DNA from: Streptomyces sp. NK08204
GTDB taxonomy: Bacteria; Actinomycetota; Actinomycetes; Streptomycetales; Streptomycetaceae
Length of the DNA: 64,000 nt
Reading direction: 5' to 3'
Assembly (NCBI RefSeq): GCF_020400585.1
Contig: NZ_JAINVF010000009.1
Span: forward strand, 62,001-126,000
In this document: in pieces, positions 38,561 through 46,926 of the stretch
How positions within the stretch are numbered: the first letter of the stretch is position 1
Layout of the letters: each line of letters starts with the position of its first letter
Program-made: the position numbers and the translations under genes
Notes under the pieces: generated by a model
Databases searched by the model: none
Told to the model about the DNA's origin: nothing
What the model saw: only the letters and a program-made list of their open reading frames with translations

Positions 38561-39139
38561 CTATCCCCCGAAGGAAACACCACCGGTGACCCCGTCGGCC
38601 ACGCCCTCGTCGCCACCGCCCCCGCCGTCCTCGCCACCGCTTCCCCCGCCGTCTCCCCCCTCCCCACCACTGCCCCGGCCGTCCCCGCCGCTCGCACCCT
38701 CGCCCCCGGCCTTCTTCCCGATCAAGTGCTTGACGAGCCGAACGAGTTCCGCGGGTTCGAAGGGCTTGGCGAGGAAGGCGTCGACACCAGCGCCGAGACC
38801 GGCCTCGACCTCGTACTGGGTGCAGGCACTGATGATCGCGACGGGCAGGTCGTGCGTACGGGGATCGGCACGGAGCCGGGCGGCGGTCCGCAGCCCGTCG
38901 AGCCGGGGCATGACGACATCCAGCGTCACGACATCGGGCTGCACCTGATGCACCACGTCCAGACACTCGGCACCATCGGCCGCGGTCACGACCTCGAGCC
39001 CCTCCAGCTCAAGGTTGACCCTGATCAGCTGCCGGATGACCTTGTTGTCATCCACAACAAGCACCCGCCCCGACGCCCCTGGCACACGTCGAGAGTAGGT
39101 GCGCACCGGCCACCGCGTCCGGGTTTTCCCCACTTCCAC
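38561..39139 (-). CDS. Single-domain response regulator with Gly-rich tail
   Basis: A 192-residue protein. The receiver domain covers about residues 25-140: RVLVVDDNKVIRQLIRVNLE, phospho-Asp in DVVTLDVVMPRLDG, LPVAIISACT and the Lys in FLAKPFEPAELVRLV. There is no DNA-binding output domain; the last 50 residues are Gly/Asp/Glu-rich low complexity. It starts at GTG 39139; a start nearer the receiver domain is possible. No kinase is adjacent, so its partner is unknown. Confidence 0.88.
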   Translation of the reverse strand: MEVGKTRTRWPVRTYSRRVPGASGRVLVVDDNKVIRQLIRVNLELEGLEVVTAADGAECLDVVHQVQPDVVTLDVVMPRLDGLRTAARLRADPRTHDLPVAIISACTQYEVEAGLGAGVDAFLAKPFEPAELVRLVKHLIGKKAGGEGASGGDGRGSGGEGGDGGGSGGEDGGGGGDEGVADGVTGGVSFGG

Positions 39140-39251
39140 CCCCTACAGTCGCCCCACCCCCGCCCCCGCCCGGCAAACCCGTTCCTGATCACCCCGTCAG
39201 ACCTGCTAGGGTTCTACTCGTCGCCGCAAGCGAGAGCGAAGCGCCCGACAC

Positions 39252-39323
39252 GCCCCCGTAGCTCAGGGGATAGAGCAACGGCCTCCGGAGCCGTGTGCGC
39301 AGGTTCGAATCCTGCCGGGGGCA
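39252..39323 (+). tRNA. tRNA-Arg (anticodon CCG)
   Basis: A complete cloverleaf: acceptor GCCCCCG / CGGGGGC, D-arm GCTC..GAGC, anticodon stem ACGGC / GCCGT with loop CTCCGGA (anticodon CCG at 39285-39287), T-arm GCAGG-TTCGAAT-CCTGC and discriminator A. CCA is not encoded. Its 3' end is repeated imperfectly at 45279-45296, marking an integration hotspot. Confidence 0.97.
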
Positions 39324-39376
39324 CTTTGCTTCAATCAGCACGATGATGCGGTTGACCAGCATAGGTGCCTAACGCG

Positions 39377-39414
39377 AAGAGCGGGATCCAGTCTCACTGG
39401 GTCTCGCTCTTTCT
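39377..39414 (+). terminator. Terminator of tRNA-Arg
   Basis: AAGAGCGGGATCCAGT-CTC-ACTGGGTCTCGCTCTT forms a 16-bp stem with two wobble/mismatch positions, about 55 nt after the tRNA, followed by TCTCGTT. Confidence 0.65.
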
Positions 39415-39588
39415 CGTTGTCGCTCACCAGTCGCGTGTGAGGAGCGTGTGGGATCGGACGTGGGAAGTCCCCCCACTCCTCCGGTTGCCCCCAACAGCCT
39501 CGGCCTTCGGTGCTAGCTTCGCTAGCCTGTCTAAACGATCACGTCGATGACCTGCTACTGCTCGTACGAGATCACGACTGGGGGACGA

Positions 39589-40401
39589 GTGGCACCTGTC
39601 TCAACGATTCTGGAAATTGATCAGCGCCTCATCGAGATCGAAGCCGAGATAGCTAATGCCCGTTTCATCAAACGGTTCACTCTGCTCTGGCTGTCAGCTG
39701 GAAATTTGATAATCCTCGGTGGAATCATAGCGGGCAATTATCTAATTGACTTCTCGCACCCTGGTGGCGGGCGAGCAGCCTTGAACGAATTGGGCGGCCT
39801 AAGCCTCGTCATTTCAATAATTGCATCCGCGGCCTGCTGGTGGCATTGGCGAACCCAGGCAATAGCAAGCACGGTAGATCTGCATCAGCGTGAGGCAGAG
39901 AGGGCCTCACTCCAAACCATCGATGCAGGGACGGCCGATCTTCCCAGCACCTTCCACATCTACTACGAATCCGCACCTAAATTTCGTGACGAATACCGAC
40001 GGAGCGCAGAAAAATACAGAGGAAGACACAACCTCTTCCAGCTAACCGTGATCATCGGCTCGATTCTCACCTCTGTAAGCACTACCGCCTCAGCAGAGCA
40101 GGGCGTTTGGAGTTGGCTTGCGGTCGGCCTTAGCGCTCTAGTTAGCATCTCAGCAGGAATCATCGCATACTTCAAATTCCGCGAGCGCAGCCTCAATCTT
40201 CAACAGACAGCGGACTCGATAGATCTAGAGATTCAGGCTTACTCGCTTCACATCCGACGGTACAAGAATCTAGCACCAGAAGAAGCGTCGACTCTATTTG
40301 CTGAAGAGGTCGAGCGAATCCGAGAAGAGCAACGGAAGAAGGAGTTGCAGCTAGAGCAGCCTCCTGAGGCCACGTCTGACCACCGGCCGCAACTTGCCTA
40401 A
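39589..40401 (+). CDS. SLATT/DUF4231-type membrane protein
   Basis: A 270-residue protein of clearly lower GC than its surroundings. It has two N-terminal hydrophobic stretches (LLWLSAGNLIILGGIIAGNY; LSLVISIIASAACWWHW). The SLATT-like core follows: YYESAPKFRDEYRRSAEKYR, two membrane helices (LFQLTVIIGSILTSVST and WLAVGLSALVSISAGIIAYF), then a long amphipathic helix with SLNLQQTADSIDLEIQAYSL. SLATT proteins are predicted pore-forming effectors in antiviral second-messenger systems, usually beside a nucleotide cyclase; none is seen here. GGGGA before GTG 39589 favours this start over an ATG at 39547. Confidence 0.7.
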   Translation: MAPVSTILEIDQRLIEIEAEIANARFIKRFTLLWLSAGNLIILGGIIAGNYLIDFSHPGGGRAALNELGGLSLVISIIASAACWWHWRTQAIASTVDLHQREAERASLQTIDAGTADLPSTFHIYYESAPKFRDEYRRSAEKYRGRHNLFQLTVIIGSILTSVSTTASAEQGVWSWLAVGLSALVSISAGIIAYFKFRERSLNLQQTADSIDLEIQAYSLHIRRYKNLAPEEASTLFAEEVERIREEQRKKELQLEQPPEATSDHRPQLA

Positions 40402-40465
40402 CTGATCCTGCTTCTCGGCAGGCTCCGTTCGGAGCCTGCCGGAAACTAGACGCTCACGGTGTCAA

Positions 40466-40700
40466 TCACTCCTCGGCGCCTGACCAGCCCATCGCCCGTT
40501 CAATCCTCATGTTGTTCTCTGCTTCACTGTCGTCAATACAGCCCGCGTAGCGGCGATGGATGACTTCAGGAGAGTTGCCGGCGCGCCTGGCCACCTCCGC
40601 TACCGGGAGGCCTGCCCGAAGCCAGTTCGTGATGCACGTGGCCCGCAGGTGGTACGGCTTCCGAGCCAAGGGCGAGATCACCTTGTCGGGACTGCTGCAG
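40466..40700 (-). pseudogene. C-terminal remnant of a tyrosine integrase
   Basis: The minus strand encodes the last roughly 75 residues of a phage/ICE-type tyrosine recombinase: ISPLARKPYHLRATCITNWL, LPVAEVARRAGNSPEVIHRR and YAGCIDDSEAENNMRIERAM. The HxxR box reads HLRA (T for H at its end) and the catalytic Tyr (RRYAG) is present. The N-terminal two thirds are absent; an unrelated fragment on the plus strand abuts it. It points to an excised or decayed integrative element at the tRNA-Arg. Confidence 0.75.
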
Positions 40701-40707
40701 AATTGGG

Positions 40708-40925
40708 TGACACCTTGACCTGGCTTGCTGAGAGGCGGCCTGGAAGGATGTCGCAGAAGCTGGACACCGTGGTACGCGACGGCCCGCACGGCGTGCTCTT
40801 CATCGACTCCGAAGCGCAGCTCGGCGTCTTCCGAACGCTTTTTCGTAGAGTTGAGGGCGCGTCACTCGACACTGCACGGTCGCGTGACCTCATCCACAGG
40901 TTGGCCAAGGAACTGTGGGGTGCTC
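40708..40925 (+). pseudogene. C-terminal remnant of an XRE/DUF5753 regulator
   Basis: The plus strand reads GPHGVLFIDSEAQLGVFRTL, FRRVEGASLDTARSRDLIHR and LAKEL, the typical C-terminus of a DUF5753 protein. The N-terminal HTH part is missing and the expected stop after LAKEL is TGG. It directly precedes a DUF397 gene, as its intact relatives do. Confidence 0.65.
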
Positions 40926-41144
40926 GTGACCACCCGCGACAACTGGCAGAAGTCTTCCTACTCCGGCAGCGGCGACGGCAACGCCTGTGTGGAGATCGCG
41001 AACCGTGACACCCACATAGCCATCCGCGACTCAAAGGCCCCAACCGGGGCGGCCCTCTCCTTCCCGACCGGAGTCTTCACCACCTTCATCGACGCCATGA
41101 AAACTCACTCCGTTGGGACGCACTTCACCTGGCTTCGCGGCTGA
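40920..41144 (+). CDS. DUF397 small protein (partner regulator truncated)
   Basis: A 74-residue DUF397 protein with WQKSSYSGSGDGNACVEIAN, IAIRDSKAPTGAALSFPTG and FTTFIDAMK, plus a 15-residue extra tail. It starts at GTG 40920 (MLVTTRDNW). The gene is intact, but the regulator it should pair with survives only as a fragment, so it may be an orphan. Confidence 0.75.
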   Translation: MLVTTRDNWQKSSYSGSGDGNACVEIANRDTHIAIRDSKAPTGAALSFPTGVFTTFIDAMKTHSVGTHFTWLRG

Positions 41145-41394
41145 TCCACCTCGTTCCCCCCCGAGCCGTCGCCAACTCGCACGCCAACACTTGCAACGGC
41201 ACCGTCTCCACCAGCGGCGAAACCGCTCCCTGAAGGAGCGGCAGCTCGCGCCTGCGACTGAGGAGCAGTTCACGAATACGCCGGATGCCCGTCCGGACGC
41301 CTCTACGCCGAGCGTCGCGGTGGCCGGTTTCTATGGATGTTCCTGGACCCTGCCTCGTCATCCGCGAATGATGTCCAAGGTTTCCTCGCGCGGC
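41145..41394. other. Spacer of degraded sequence
   Basis: No intact gene. The plus strand may hold remains of the N-terminal part of the GntR gene that follows, but I could not trace a helix-turn-helix. Confidence 0.35.
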
Positions 41395-41846
41395 GAGTCA
41401 TGGGAAGGGCGCAGCGACGCCATGATCTCCGCTCTCCATGACATCGCGGCACGGCTCGGTATTGCCGACGGCGACTACTGTGTTCACACAACCTACGAGC
41501 ACCTGGTGGACGGCAAGCCCGTATACGTGATCACGAGTTGGGAGCCATACGCGATCACCTCGGGGACGCTTGTCGTCCTGCCTGACGGTGGTCCCCTTGC
41601 GGGCGCCGGCGTGGTGTGTCGCAGGCCGAGATCGGCATCACGGTCAACCCACTCCGCGGAAGAGACTGAACTGGGACAGACGAACGCCGAGGAGGCGAAC
41701 CTCTCGGCGTCCAGCGTGGGGCATCGTGTACCCGTACCCATCGGATCTTCTTCAGTGCTGACGGGCGGGCGGTTGAGACCGCCGACATCGTCGTGCCTGC
41801 GGCGCTGTGCAAGATCGTGTACGAAGTACCGGTCAGGCAGGGGTAA
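41395..41846 (+). pseudogene. Frameshifted GntR-family regulator (UTRA domain remnant)
   Basis: Pieces of a UTRA ligand domain appear in successive frames: ALHDIAARLGIADGDYCVHT then TYEHLVDGKPVYVITSWEPY and AITSGTLVVLPDGGPLAGAG; after a frame change VSQAEIGITVNPLRGRD; after another SADGRAVETADIVVPAALCK and IVYEVPVRQG with a stop at about 41846. The order matches a GntR/UTRA C-terminus. At least two frameshifts make it inactive. Confidence 0.65.
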
Positions 41847-42008
41847 CCGGGTAGCGTCGCTGGAAATGGCCCCGTGCCCGCGCCACAGCAACCGCCATCC
41901 ACGCATCGTGCTCGGCAGCGCCCACCTGTGCCGCCTGGCCGTGGCCTTCCCCTGCCGCTTCCGGTAGAGGAGCCCCACCTCCCCGGTCCTGGGGTCCCTG
42001 TTCGTCAC
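41833..42008 (-). pseudogene. Frameshifted small gene of unknown function
   Basis: From GTG 42008 the minus strand reads MTNRDPRTGEVGLLYRKRQG, then in another frame DAWMAVAVARARGHFQRRYP and a TGA at 41835-41833. Both pieces look like protein; joined, they would give about 57 residues. I cannot name the family. It converges on, and overlaps by 14 bp, the GntR remnant. Confidence 0.4.
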
Positions 42009-42109
42009 CCGCTTTGCTCTGCCGTGCTGACCTGCGGCTAGTTTGTGTGCAGGACAGGTACGCAGGCCCGTGGCAGCAGAGGTGCACGGGGGACGGGAGG
42101 TCGGCAAGA

Positions 42110-44353
42110 GTGTCGCTGCGCGGGGGTGATCCAGCCGAGATCGGCGGCTATCCGCTTGAGGCGCGGCTCGGCTCGGGTGGCATGGGCACGGTCTTTCTGG
42201 CCCGTACGAGTTCGGGGCGACCTGTCGCGATCAAACTGATTCACCAGCAGTTCGCGGGGGATGACGAGTTCCGCATCCGTTTCCGGCAGGAGGTGGCGGC
42301 GGCGAGGCGGGTGAGCGGCGCGTTCACCGCCGCCGTGGTCGACGCGGACCCTGAGGCCGAGCAGCCGTGGATGGCGACGACCTATATCGAGGGGGCCACC
42401 CTCGCCCAGCGCATCGCCACGAAGGGCCCGCTGAACGGAGCGGAGCTGAGGAGGCTCGCCATCGGACTGGCGGAGGCGCTGCGCGACATCCACCGGGTGG
42501 GGGTCGTGCACCGTGACCTGAAGCCTTCGAACGTCGTGCTCTCGCCCGAGGGCCCGCGCGTCATCGACTTCGGCATTTCGCGCGCCGCGGATCAGCAGAC
42601 GCTGACCATGACAGGGCGGGTGATCGGTACGCCGCCCTTCATGTCGCCGGAGCAGTTGCAGGCGCCGCGTGGTGTGGGGCCGCGGTCCGACGTCTTCTCG
42701 CTGGGGACGCTGCTGGTGTATTCAGCGACAGGCCGCGGACCTTTCGACGCGGACAGCCCGTACATGACGGCTTATCAGGTGGTGCACGAGGAGCCGTCGC
42801 TGGGTGCCGTGCCGGTGGCTTTGCGCGCGGTCGTCGAGTCGTGCCTGGACAAGGAGCCCGAGCGGCGCCCCTCTGCGGACGAACTCCTCGTGCTGCTGCG
42901 GGACCTGCCGGCCGACCTCGGTGAGACCGGCACGAACGGGGTCGGTGCGGGCTGCACCCGTGACGTGATCACCGAGCATCACTTCGCGATGCCGACCACC
43001 GCGGCGCCGACCGACCCGACCACCGCCCCGGCCGGTCCCGAGACAGGGCGCACTGGCAAGCCCATCGGCCGCCGTCTGCGTCGCCGGTGGCGTCCTGTGA
43101 TCGCGGCCTCGGTCGCGGTGGCAGCGATCGGCGGGGGAGTCGCCGCCCTGAAGGCGGGCGGCTTCGGGGGGAGCAGCGGCGGCGACAAGGGCAAGAGCGT
43201 TGCGGCGCCGGTTGCCGCGCTTCCGGACGGTTTCAAGCCGTGGCGCAAGATCGTGCAGGGCGGTCTCAAGAACATCCCCGACGAGTTGCGTTGCGTCGCG
43301 CGCGGCGACGCGCTGTTCTGCGGGGGCGGCGGTGTCGTCGCGACCCGTATCAGGGCCATGGACGGCTCGCGGGTGTGGACGGTGAAGAGCCCGGGCGTCC
43401 CCGTCCAGGGCATGCACCTGGTGGGCGTCACCGACGACACAGTGCTCGGTTACCGCTTCGCCGCCCAGAACGCCCCGCAGGACCCTCCCAGCGAGGTGGT
43501 GGCCATCGACGCCGACAACGGCCGGGAGCTGTGGTCCGTGCCGTCCGGCGCTCAGTCGACGGCCGTCACGGGTCGGACTCAGGACGCCGTTGTGGTCGGC
43601 TCCGCCGTCGTGACGGTCGACGCTTCCAACTCCCACTTCGAGTCCCGGGACGCGCACAGCGGCGAGGTCACCTGGACGACGTCGTTCCCCGCGGGTACGC
43701 AGTGCGCTCCCGTCCTGGTGGGCCCACAGCTCATGGCGATGTGCGCGACGGATGCGGAGGTGGATGCCTCAGCGGTGCGCCACCCCACCCTGTACACGGT
43801 CGACCGCGCCTCGGGGAAGCTGGGCAGGCCCATCGCGGTCAACGGCCCCGCGGTGCCGGTGGGTGTCGCCGACGGCAGGCTGGTACTCCTTCAGGGACAC
43901 ATGGAGGGAACGGCGCTGGCCGGCTACGACGGGGTGGCGCGGGTCGACCCCGCCTCGCGGAAGGTCACGTACTCCCGGCTGGCCAAGACGTACGCGGGGA
44001 CGCCCGGCATGGCGGACGGCACCGTCTACGTGAGCGGGCAGACCGGTCTCGTCACAGCACTCGACCCCGCGACCGGCCGGAAGAAGTGGTCGCGGCAGAC
44101 CAGCGTGGAGGGTGCCTCGGGTCCCGTTGCGGGAGCCGACGCGCTGTATTTCAGCTCGGCCACCGGCCGGGTGGTCGCGCTGTCGCCTTACGGCGGCAGA
44201 CCCCTGTGGACAACGGACCCGCAGGCCGATGGTTTTACGGGCGAGCAGGGCGCAAGCCCGCGCGTGACCGTTGCTGGGCGTGCGGTGATCGTGGCCGCGG
44301 CCAGGAACACTCTCTTCGCCTTCGACACGCAGAAGCCGCCGAAGTCGGGCTGA
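42110..44353 (+). CDS. Transmembrane Ser/Thr protein kinase with PQQ-type beta-propeller sensor
   Basis: A 747-residue receptor-like kinase. The Hanks kinase domain spans about 12-270: GSGGMGTVFLA, VAIKLI (K42), GVVHRDLKPSNVVL (D136), VIDFGIS (D153) and MSPEQ. A Thr/Pro-rich linker leads to one membrane helix (PVIAASVAVAAIGGGVAALK). The outer part, about 370-747, consists of PQQ/quinoprotein-like repeats (VVAIDADNGRELWSVPSG, VTALDPATGRKKWSRQ, VVALSPYGGRPLWTT). GGGAGG precedes GTG 42110 at 9 nt. It lies inside the tRNA-Arg island but has ordinary Streptomyces codon usage. Confidence 0.92.
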   Translation: MSLRGGDPAEIGGYPLEARLGSGGMGTVFLARTSSGRPVAIKLIHQQFAGDDEFRIRFRQEVAAARRVSGAFTAAVVDADPEAEQPWMATTYIEGATLAQRIATKGPLNGAELRRLAIGLAEALRDIHRVGVVHRDLKPSNVVLSPEGPRVIDFGISRAADQQTLTMTGRVIGTPPFMSPEQLQAPRGVGPRSDVFSLGTLLVYSATGRGPFDADSPYMTAYQVVHEEPSLGAVPVALRAVVESCLDKEPERRPSADELLVLLRDLPADLGETGTNGVGAGCTRDVITEHHFAMPTTAAPTDPTTAPAGPETGRTGKPIGRRLRRRWRPVIAASVAVAAIGGGVAALKAGGFGGSSGGDKGKSVAAPVAALPDGFKPWRKIVQGGLKNIPDELRCVARGDALFCGGGGVVATRIRAMDGSRVWTVKSPGVPVQGMHLVGVTDDTVLGYRFAAQNAPQDPPSEVVAIDADNGRELWSVPSGAQSTAVTGRTQDAVVVGSAVVTVDASNSHFESRDAHSGEVTWTTSFPAGTQCAPVLVGPQLMAMCATDAEVDASAVRHPTLYTVDRASGKLGRPIAVNGPAVPVGVADGRLVLLQGHMEGTALAGYDGVARVDPASRKVTYSRLAKTYAGTPGMADGTVYVSGQTGLVTALDPATGRKKWSRQTSVEGASGPVAGADALYFSSATGRVVALSPYGGRPLWTTDPQADGFTGEQGASPRVTVAGRAVIVAAARNTLFAFDTQKPPKSG

Positions 44354-44425
44354 TCCAGACGGCGCCGGACATCGGCCGCTTTCCTTGCCGTGCGGGTCTG
44401 ATGCAGGTTTGGGTGACAGGTTCGG

Positions 44426-44715
44426 TCACGCGGCCTGGAGGGCCGGTGTGGTCATGACGGCCTCGAATTCGACAGGTGTCAGCCGGTCGAGTGCGGCTTG
44501 TCGGCGGTGTCGGTGGTAGGTCCGTTCGATCCAGGTCACGATCGTGATCCGCAATTCCTGGCGGGTGGCCCACGATCGGCGGTTGAGGACGTTCTTCTGC
44601 AACAGGCTGAAGAAGGACTCCATGGCCGCGTTGTCGCCGGCCGCCCCGATTCTCCCTGTCGATCCGGCCATCCGGTGGCGGTCGAGGGCTTGGACGAACT
44701 TCCGGGACCGGAACT
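44426..44715 (-). mobile_element. IS3-family transposase fragment (C-terminal)
   Basis: The last roughly 95 residues of an orfB transposase: IGAAGDNAAMESFFSLLQKN, VLNRRSWATRQELRITIVTW and IERTYHRHRRQAALDRLTPV EFEAV, including the final catalytic Glu of the DDE triad (AAMESFF). The rest of the element is missing and it is joined directly to an IS30 fragment. Confidence 0.8.
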
Positions 44716-44803
44716 TAGGGCTTCGGCGGGTGTCTTCCAACCGAGGCTCTTGTCGAGGCGACTGTTGAGCGTGGCTGCGACCGCCTCGATGTCCTCCGCC
44801 GCT
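44716..44803 (-). mobile_element. IS30-family transposase fragment
   Basis: The minus strand reads EDIEAVAATLNSRLDKSLGW and KTPAEAL, the conserved C-terminal end of IS30-type transposases, in a different frame from the IS3 piece that it abuts. It is a small scar with no inverted repeats recognised. Confidence 0.65.
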
Positions 44804-44853
44804 CATCGAGAAAGGTCGGTCCCCTTCGGGAATTATTGGCGGAGCAAGCCGGC

Positions 44854-45267
44854 ATGACCCGTTCCCCCGCCACCCCGGGCGGCACGCTGGTGCTGGACAG
44901 CGAAGGACTGGCCAAGGCCGTGCTGCGCGACCGAACGGTCACCGCCTGGCTCGCTCTCGCCCGCGCCGACGACCTGCGTGTGATCACCTCCGCGGCCACC
45001 TTGGTGGAGGTGGTCCACCCACGCGTCGATCGCCCCGCACTGGAATGGACGCTCTCCCGCCTCGTCCTGGAGCCGGTCACCGAACCGATTGCCCGCCACG
45101 CCGCCGCCCTTCTGGCCGACGCCGGCCTGCACGGCCACAAATACGCGATCGACGCCATACTGAGCGCAACAGCCCTCGCCGCCCCCGGGCCCGTCACCGT
45201 ACTCACGTCCGACCCCGAAGACCTCACTGCCCTCTGTGGGTCGCGCGTGACCGTCATCAAGATCTGA
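44854..45267 (+). CDS. PIN-domain (VapC-like) ribonuclease toxin
   Basis: A 137-residue PIN-fold protein. The acidic residues expected for metal binding are present: D in LVLDSEGLAKAVL, E in ATLVEVVHPRV, D in YAIDAILSATAL and D in VLTSDPEDLTAL. It starts at ATG 44854 with GGAG about 10 nt upstream; an in-frame upstream start is possible. The expected antitoxin gene before it has been replaced by the IS30/IS3 scars, so it may be an orphan or inactive toxin. Confidence 0.75.
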   Translation: MTRSPATPGGTLVLDSEGLAKAVLRDRTVTAWLALARADDLRVITSAATLVEVVHPRVDRPALEWTLSRLVLEPVTEPIARHAAALLADAGLHGHKYAIDAILSATALAAPGPVTVLTSDPEDLTALCGSRVTVIKI

Positions 45268-45278
45268 TCTCTGTATCC

Positions 45279-45296
45279 GCAGGTTCGGATCCTGCC
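45279..45296. other. Degenerate second copy of the tRNA-Arg 3' end (att-like)
   Basis: GCAGGTTCGGATCCTGCC differs at one base from the T-arm of tRNA-Arg at 39299-39316. It is followed by TGCGGCGCC and GAGAAAGACCGCGTCTCTTC, which look like a worn acceptor end and a tRNA-type trailer. It is a candidate right attachment site for the element whose left end is the tRNA. Confidence 0.55.
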
Positions 45297-45373
45297 TGCG
45301 GCGCCCCGCATGAGAAAGACCGCGTCTCTTCCCCACCACACGGGTAACCTGCGGCCAAAAGGGGGGCGGCGCC

Positions 45374-45658
45374 ATGCCCATAGGACCGGAACGGTCAGCC
45401 CGCGTCACGGCAACGCTCGAAGCAGCCCGACCCGTGTGGGACGGAACGCGCGACAGTGACGTGCTTCAGCAGTGGCTCAAGGATCACGACTGCCACGGCG
45501 TGGACGCCGTACTCGTCACCATGCGGCTGCTGAGCTGCACGCTCGCGGAAGCCCAACGTGCCTTTTTCGCCGCGCCGTGCCGTCGGCAAGAGCGGGACTT
45601 CCACAACCGCGTCATGAAAGGACTCGAAGCCGCCGGCGACGAACCCGGAGTCTTTTGA
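45374..45658 (+). CDS. Small hypothetical protein
   Basis: A 94-residue, charged, mostly helical protein (MPIGPERSARVTATLEAARP; LLSCTLAEAQRAFFAAP). AAGGGGGGCGG precedes ATG 45374. No family was recognised. It lies just outside the att-like repeat and converges with the methyltransferase gene. Confidence 0.6.
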   Translation: MPIGPERSARVTATLEAARPVWDGTRDSDVLQQWLKDHDCHGVDAVLVTMRLLSCTLAEAQRAFFAAPCRRQERDFHNRVMKGLEAAGDEPGVF

Positions 45659-45683
45659 CCAGCCCGTTGCGACCCCGCGAAGC

Positions 45684-46916
45684 TCAAACCTTTATCAGGC
45701 TCAGTTCCGGCGACGCTTCTACCTTCGCTACGCTCACGAGGGCACTCTGCACATCATCCCGGACGTCATCCGTCGCTTGTTCGAGGGCCTCCGCCAGGAC
45801 GTAACGGGCTACGTCGCGTGCGAAGGCATTCAGGTCCGCGCGGCCGGCGCTGGGGTTCTTGTCCACCTGGTAGGACAGGATGTCCTCGTAGATCACTGCA
45901 CCGAACCTGTTGGTGAACTTCCTTTCCTGCCAGCGTACGAAACGCAGGTTGGGCAGGCCCTCGGCCAGTGCGGCTACGATTTCGGAATTCGAGAAGGCGA
46001 CGCCACGCACCCGGGATTCCCGGCCCACGACCAGGACGACGTTCCCTGCCCTGGACACCAGCCTTTCCATCTCGCTGAGCGCCTGCATCATGTCGATGCA
46101 GTACTGGATCACCGTGAGGAATCGATTCTGGCGATTCTTTCGGTTGGATCCGATTTCCGTTCTCGCGGCAGGGAGGACGTTCCAGCCGATCCGCTCAACG
46201 GCAGGGCGGTAGTTCTGGTGGTAGTTGAATACGTTGATGTAAGGCGGAGAGGTGACCACCAGGCCTGCGCAGCCGTCTTCGAGGGGGACGCTCCGGGCGT
46301 CGCCGGGAATCACCCGGGAGGGGACCGGGTCGGAAGGGAAGTCTGTGATCAGGTCACGGACCTGGTTCCAGGACTTGTGCACCTTCTTCCCGTCCGTCTC
46401 CTTCTTGTCCCCCATGCTCAGCAGCAGGGTGGTGGCGAAGACGCGCTCCAGGTTCTTGTCGACGGCGCCGCGATGGCCGTCGAGCAGGTAGGCGACGAAG
46501 TCTTCGATTTCTTCTGAGTCGCCGAAGAGCGTGTCTTGTCCAGATGTCGAGACCTTGCCCAGATAGGACGAGGCTTCCGTGACGATCTGCAGCCGCTGCT
46601 CGCGGGGCAGTGACGCGAGCTCCAGGATCCCGGACAGCTCCAGCGCCGCGGGGTTGATCTCGACACCAGCCGACGGAATGCCCTTGCGGATGCATTCCAA
46701 GACGGTCGTGCCACTGCCCAGGAATGGGTCGACCACGATGCCGGAGCCGGGATAGTAGACGTCGAGGAGTTTACTCACCAGACCCGGAGTGAATTGGCCG
46801 CGCCAGGGGAGCGCACTGCGCCGCTCCCGGACGAGCACGTCCAGATCGACCTGCCCGATGAAGCTGCGGTCGAATTCTCGCTCACGGACCGAGCCAAAGA
46901 TCTCCTCGACGTCCAT
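45684..46916 (-). CDS. DNA methyltransferase of a type II restriction-modification pair
   Basis: A 410-residue SAM-dependent amino-methyltransferase (N4-cytosine or N6-adenine). The SAM-binding motif DPFLGSGTTVLECIRKG (residues about 63-79, followed by AGVEINP) precedes the catalytic TSPPYINVFNY (about 222-232). This is the reverse of the beta-class order, in which TSPPY comes first. It starts at ATG 46916, behind AGGAAGCAGGG and 10 nt after the endonuclease stop, so the two are one operon. GC is lower than in the core genes. Confidence 0.88.
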   Translation of the reverse strand: MDVEEIFGSVREREFDRSFIGQVDLDVLVRERRSALPWRGQFTPGLVSKLLDVYYPGSGIVVDPFLGSGTTVLECIRKGIPSAGVEINPAALELSGILELASLPREQRLQIVTEASSYLGKVSTSGQDTLFGDSEEIEDFVAYLLDGHRGAVDKNLERVFATTLLLSMGDKKETDGKKVHKSWNQVRDLITDFPSDPVPSRVIPGDARSVPLEDGCAGLVVTSPPYINVFNYHQNYRPAVERIGWNVLPAARTEIGSNRKNRQNRFLTVIQYCIDMMQALSEMERLVSRAGNVVLVVGRESRVRGVAFSNSEIVAALAEGLPNLRFVRWQERKFTNRFGAVIYEDILSYQVDKNPSAGRADLNAFARDVARYVLAEALEQATDDVRDDVQSALVSVAKVEASPELSLIKV

Positions 46917-46926
46917 ACCCTGCTTC

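Noticed and set aside
39377..39411. Inverted repeat after the tRNA considered as an IS terminal repeat
   Set aside because: Its 3-nt loop and T-rich tail fit a tRNA terminator, and no second copy or transposase flanks it.
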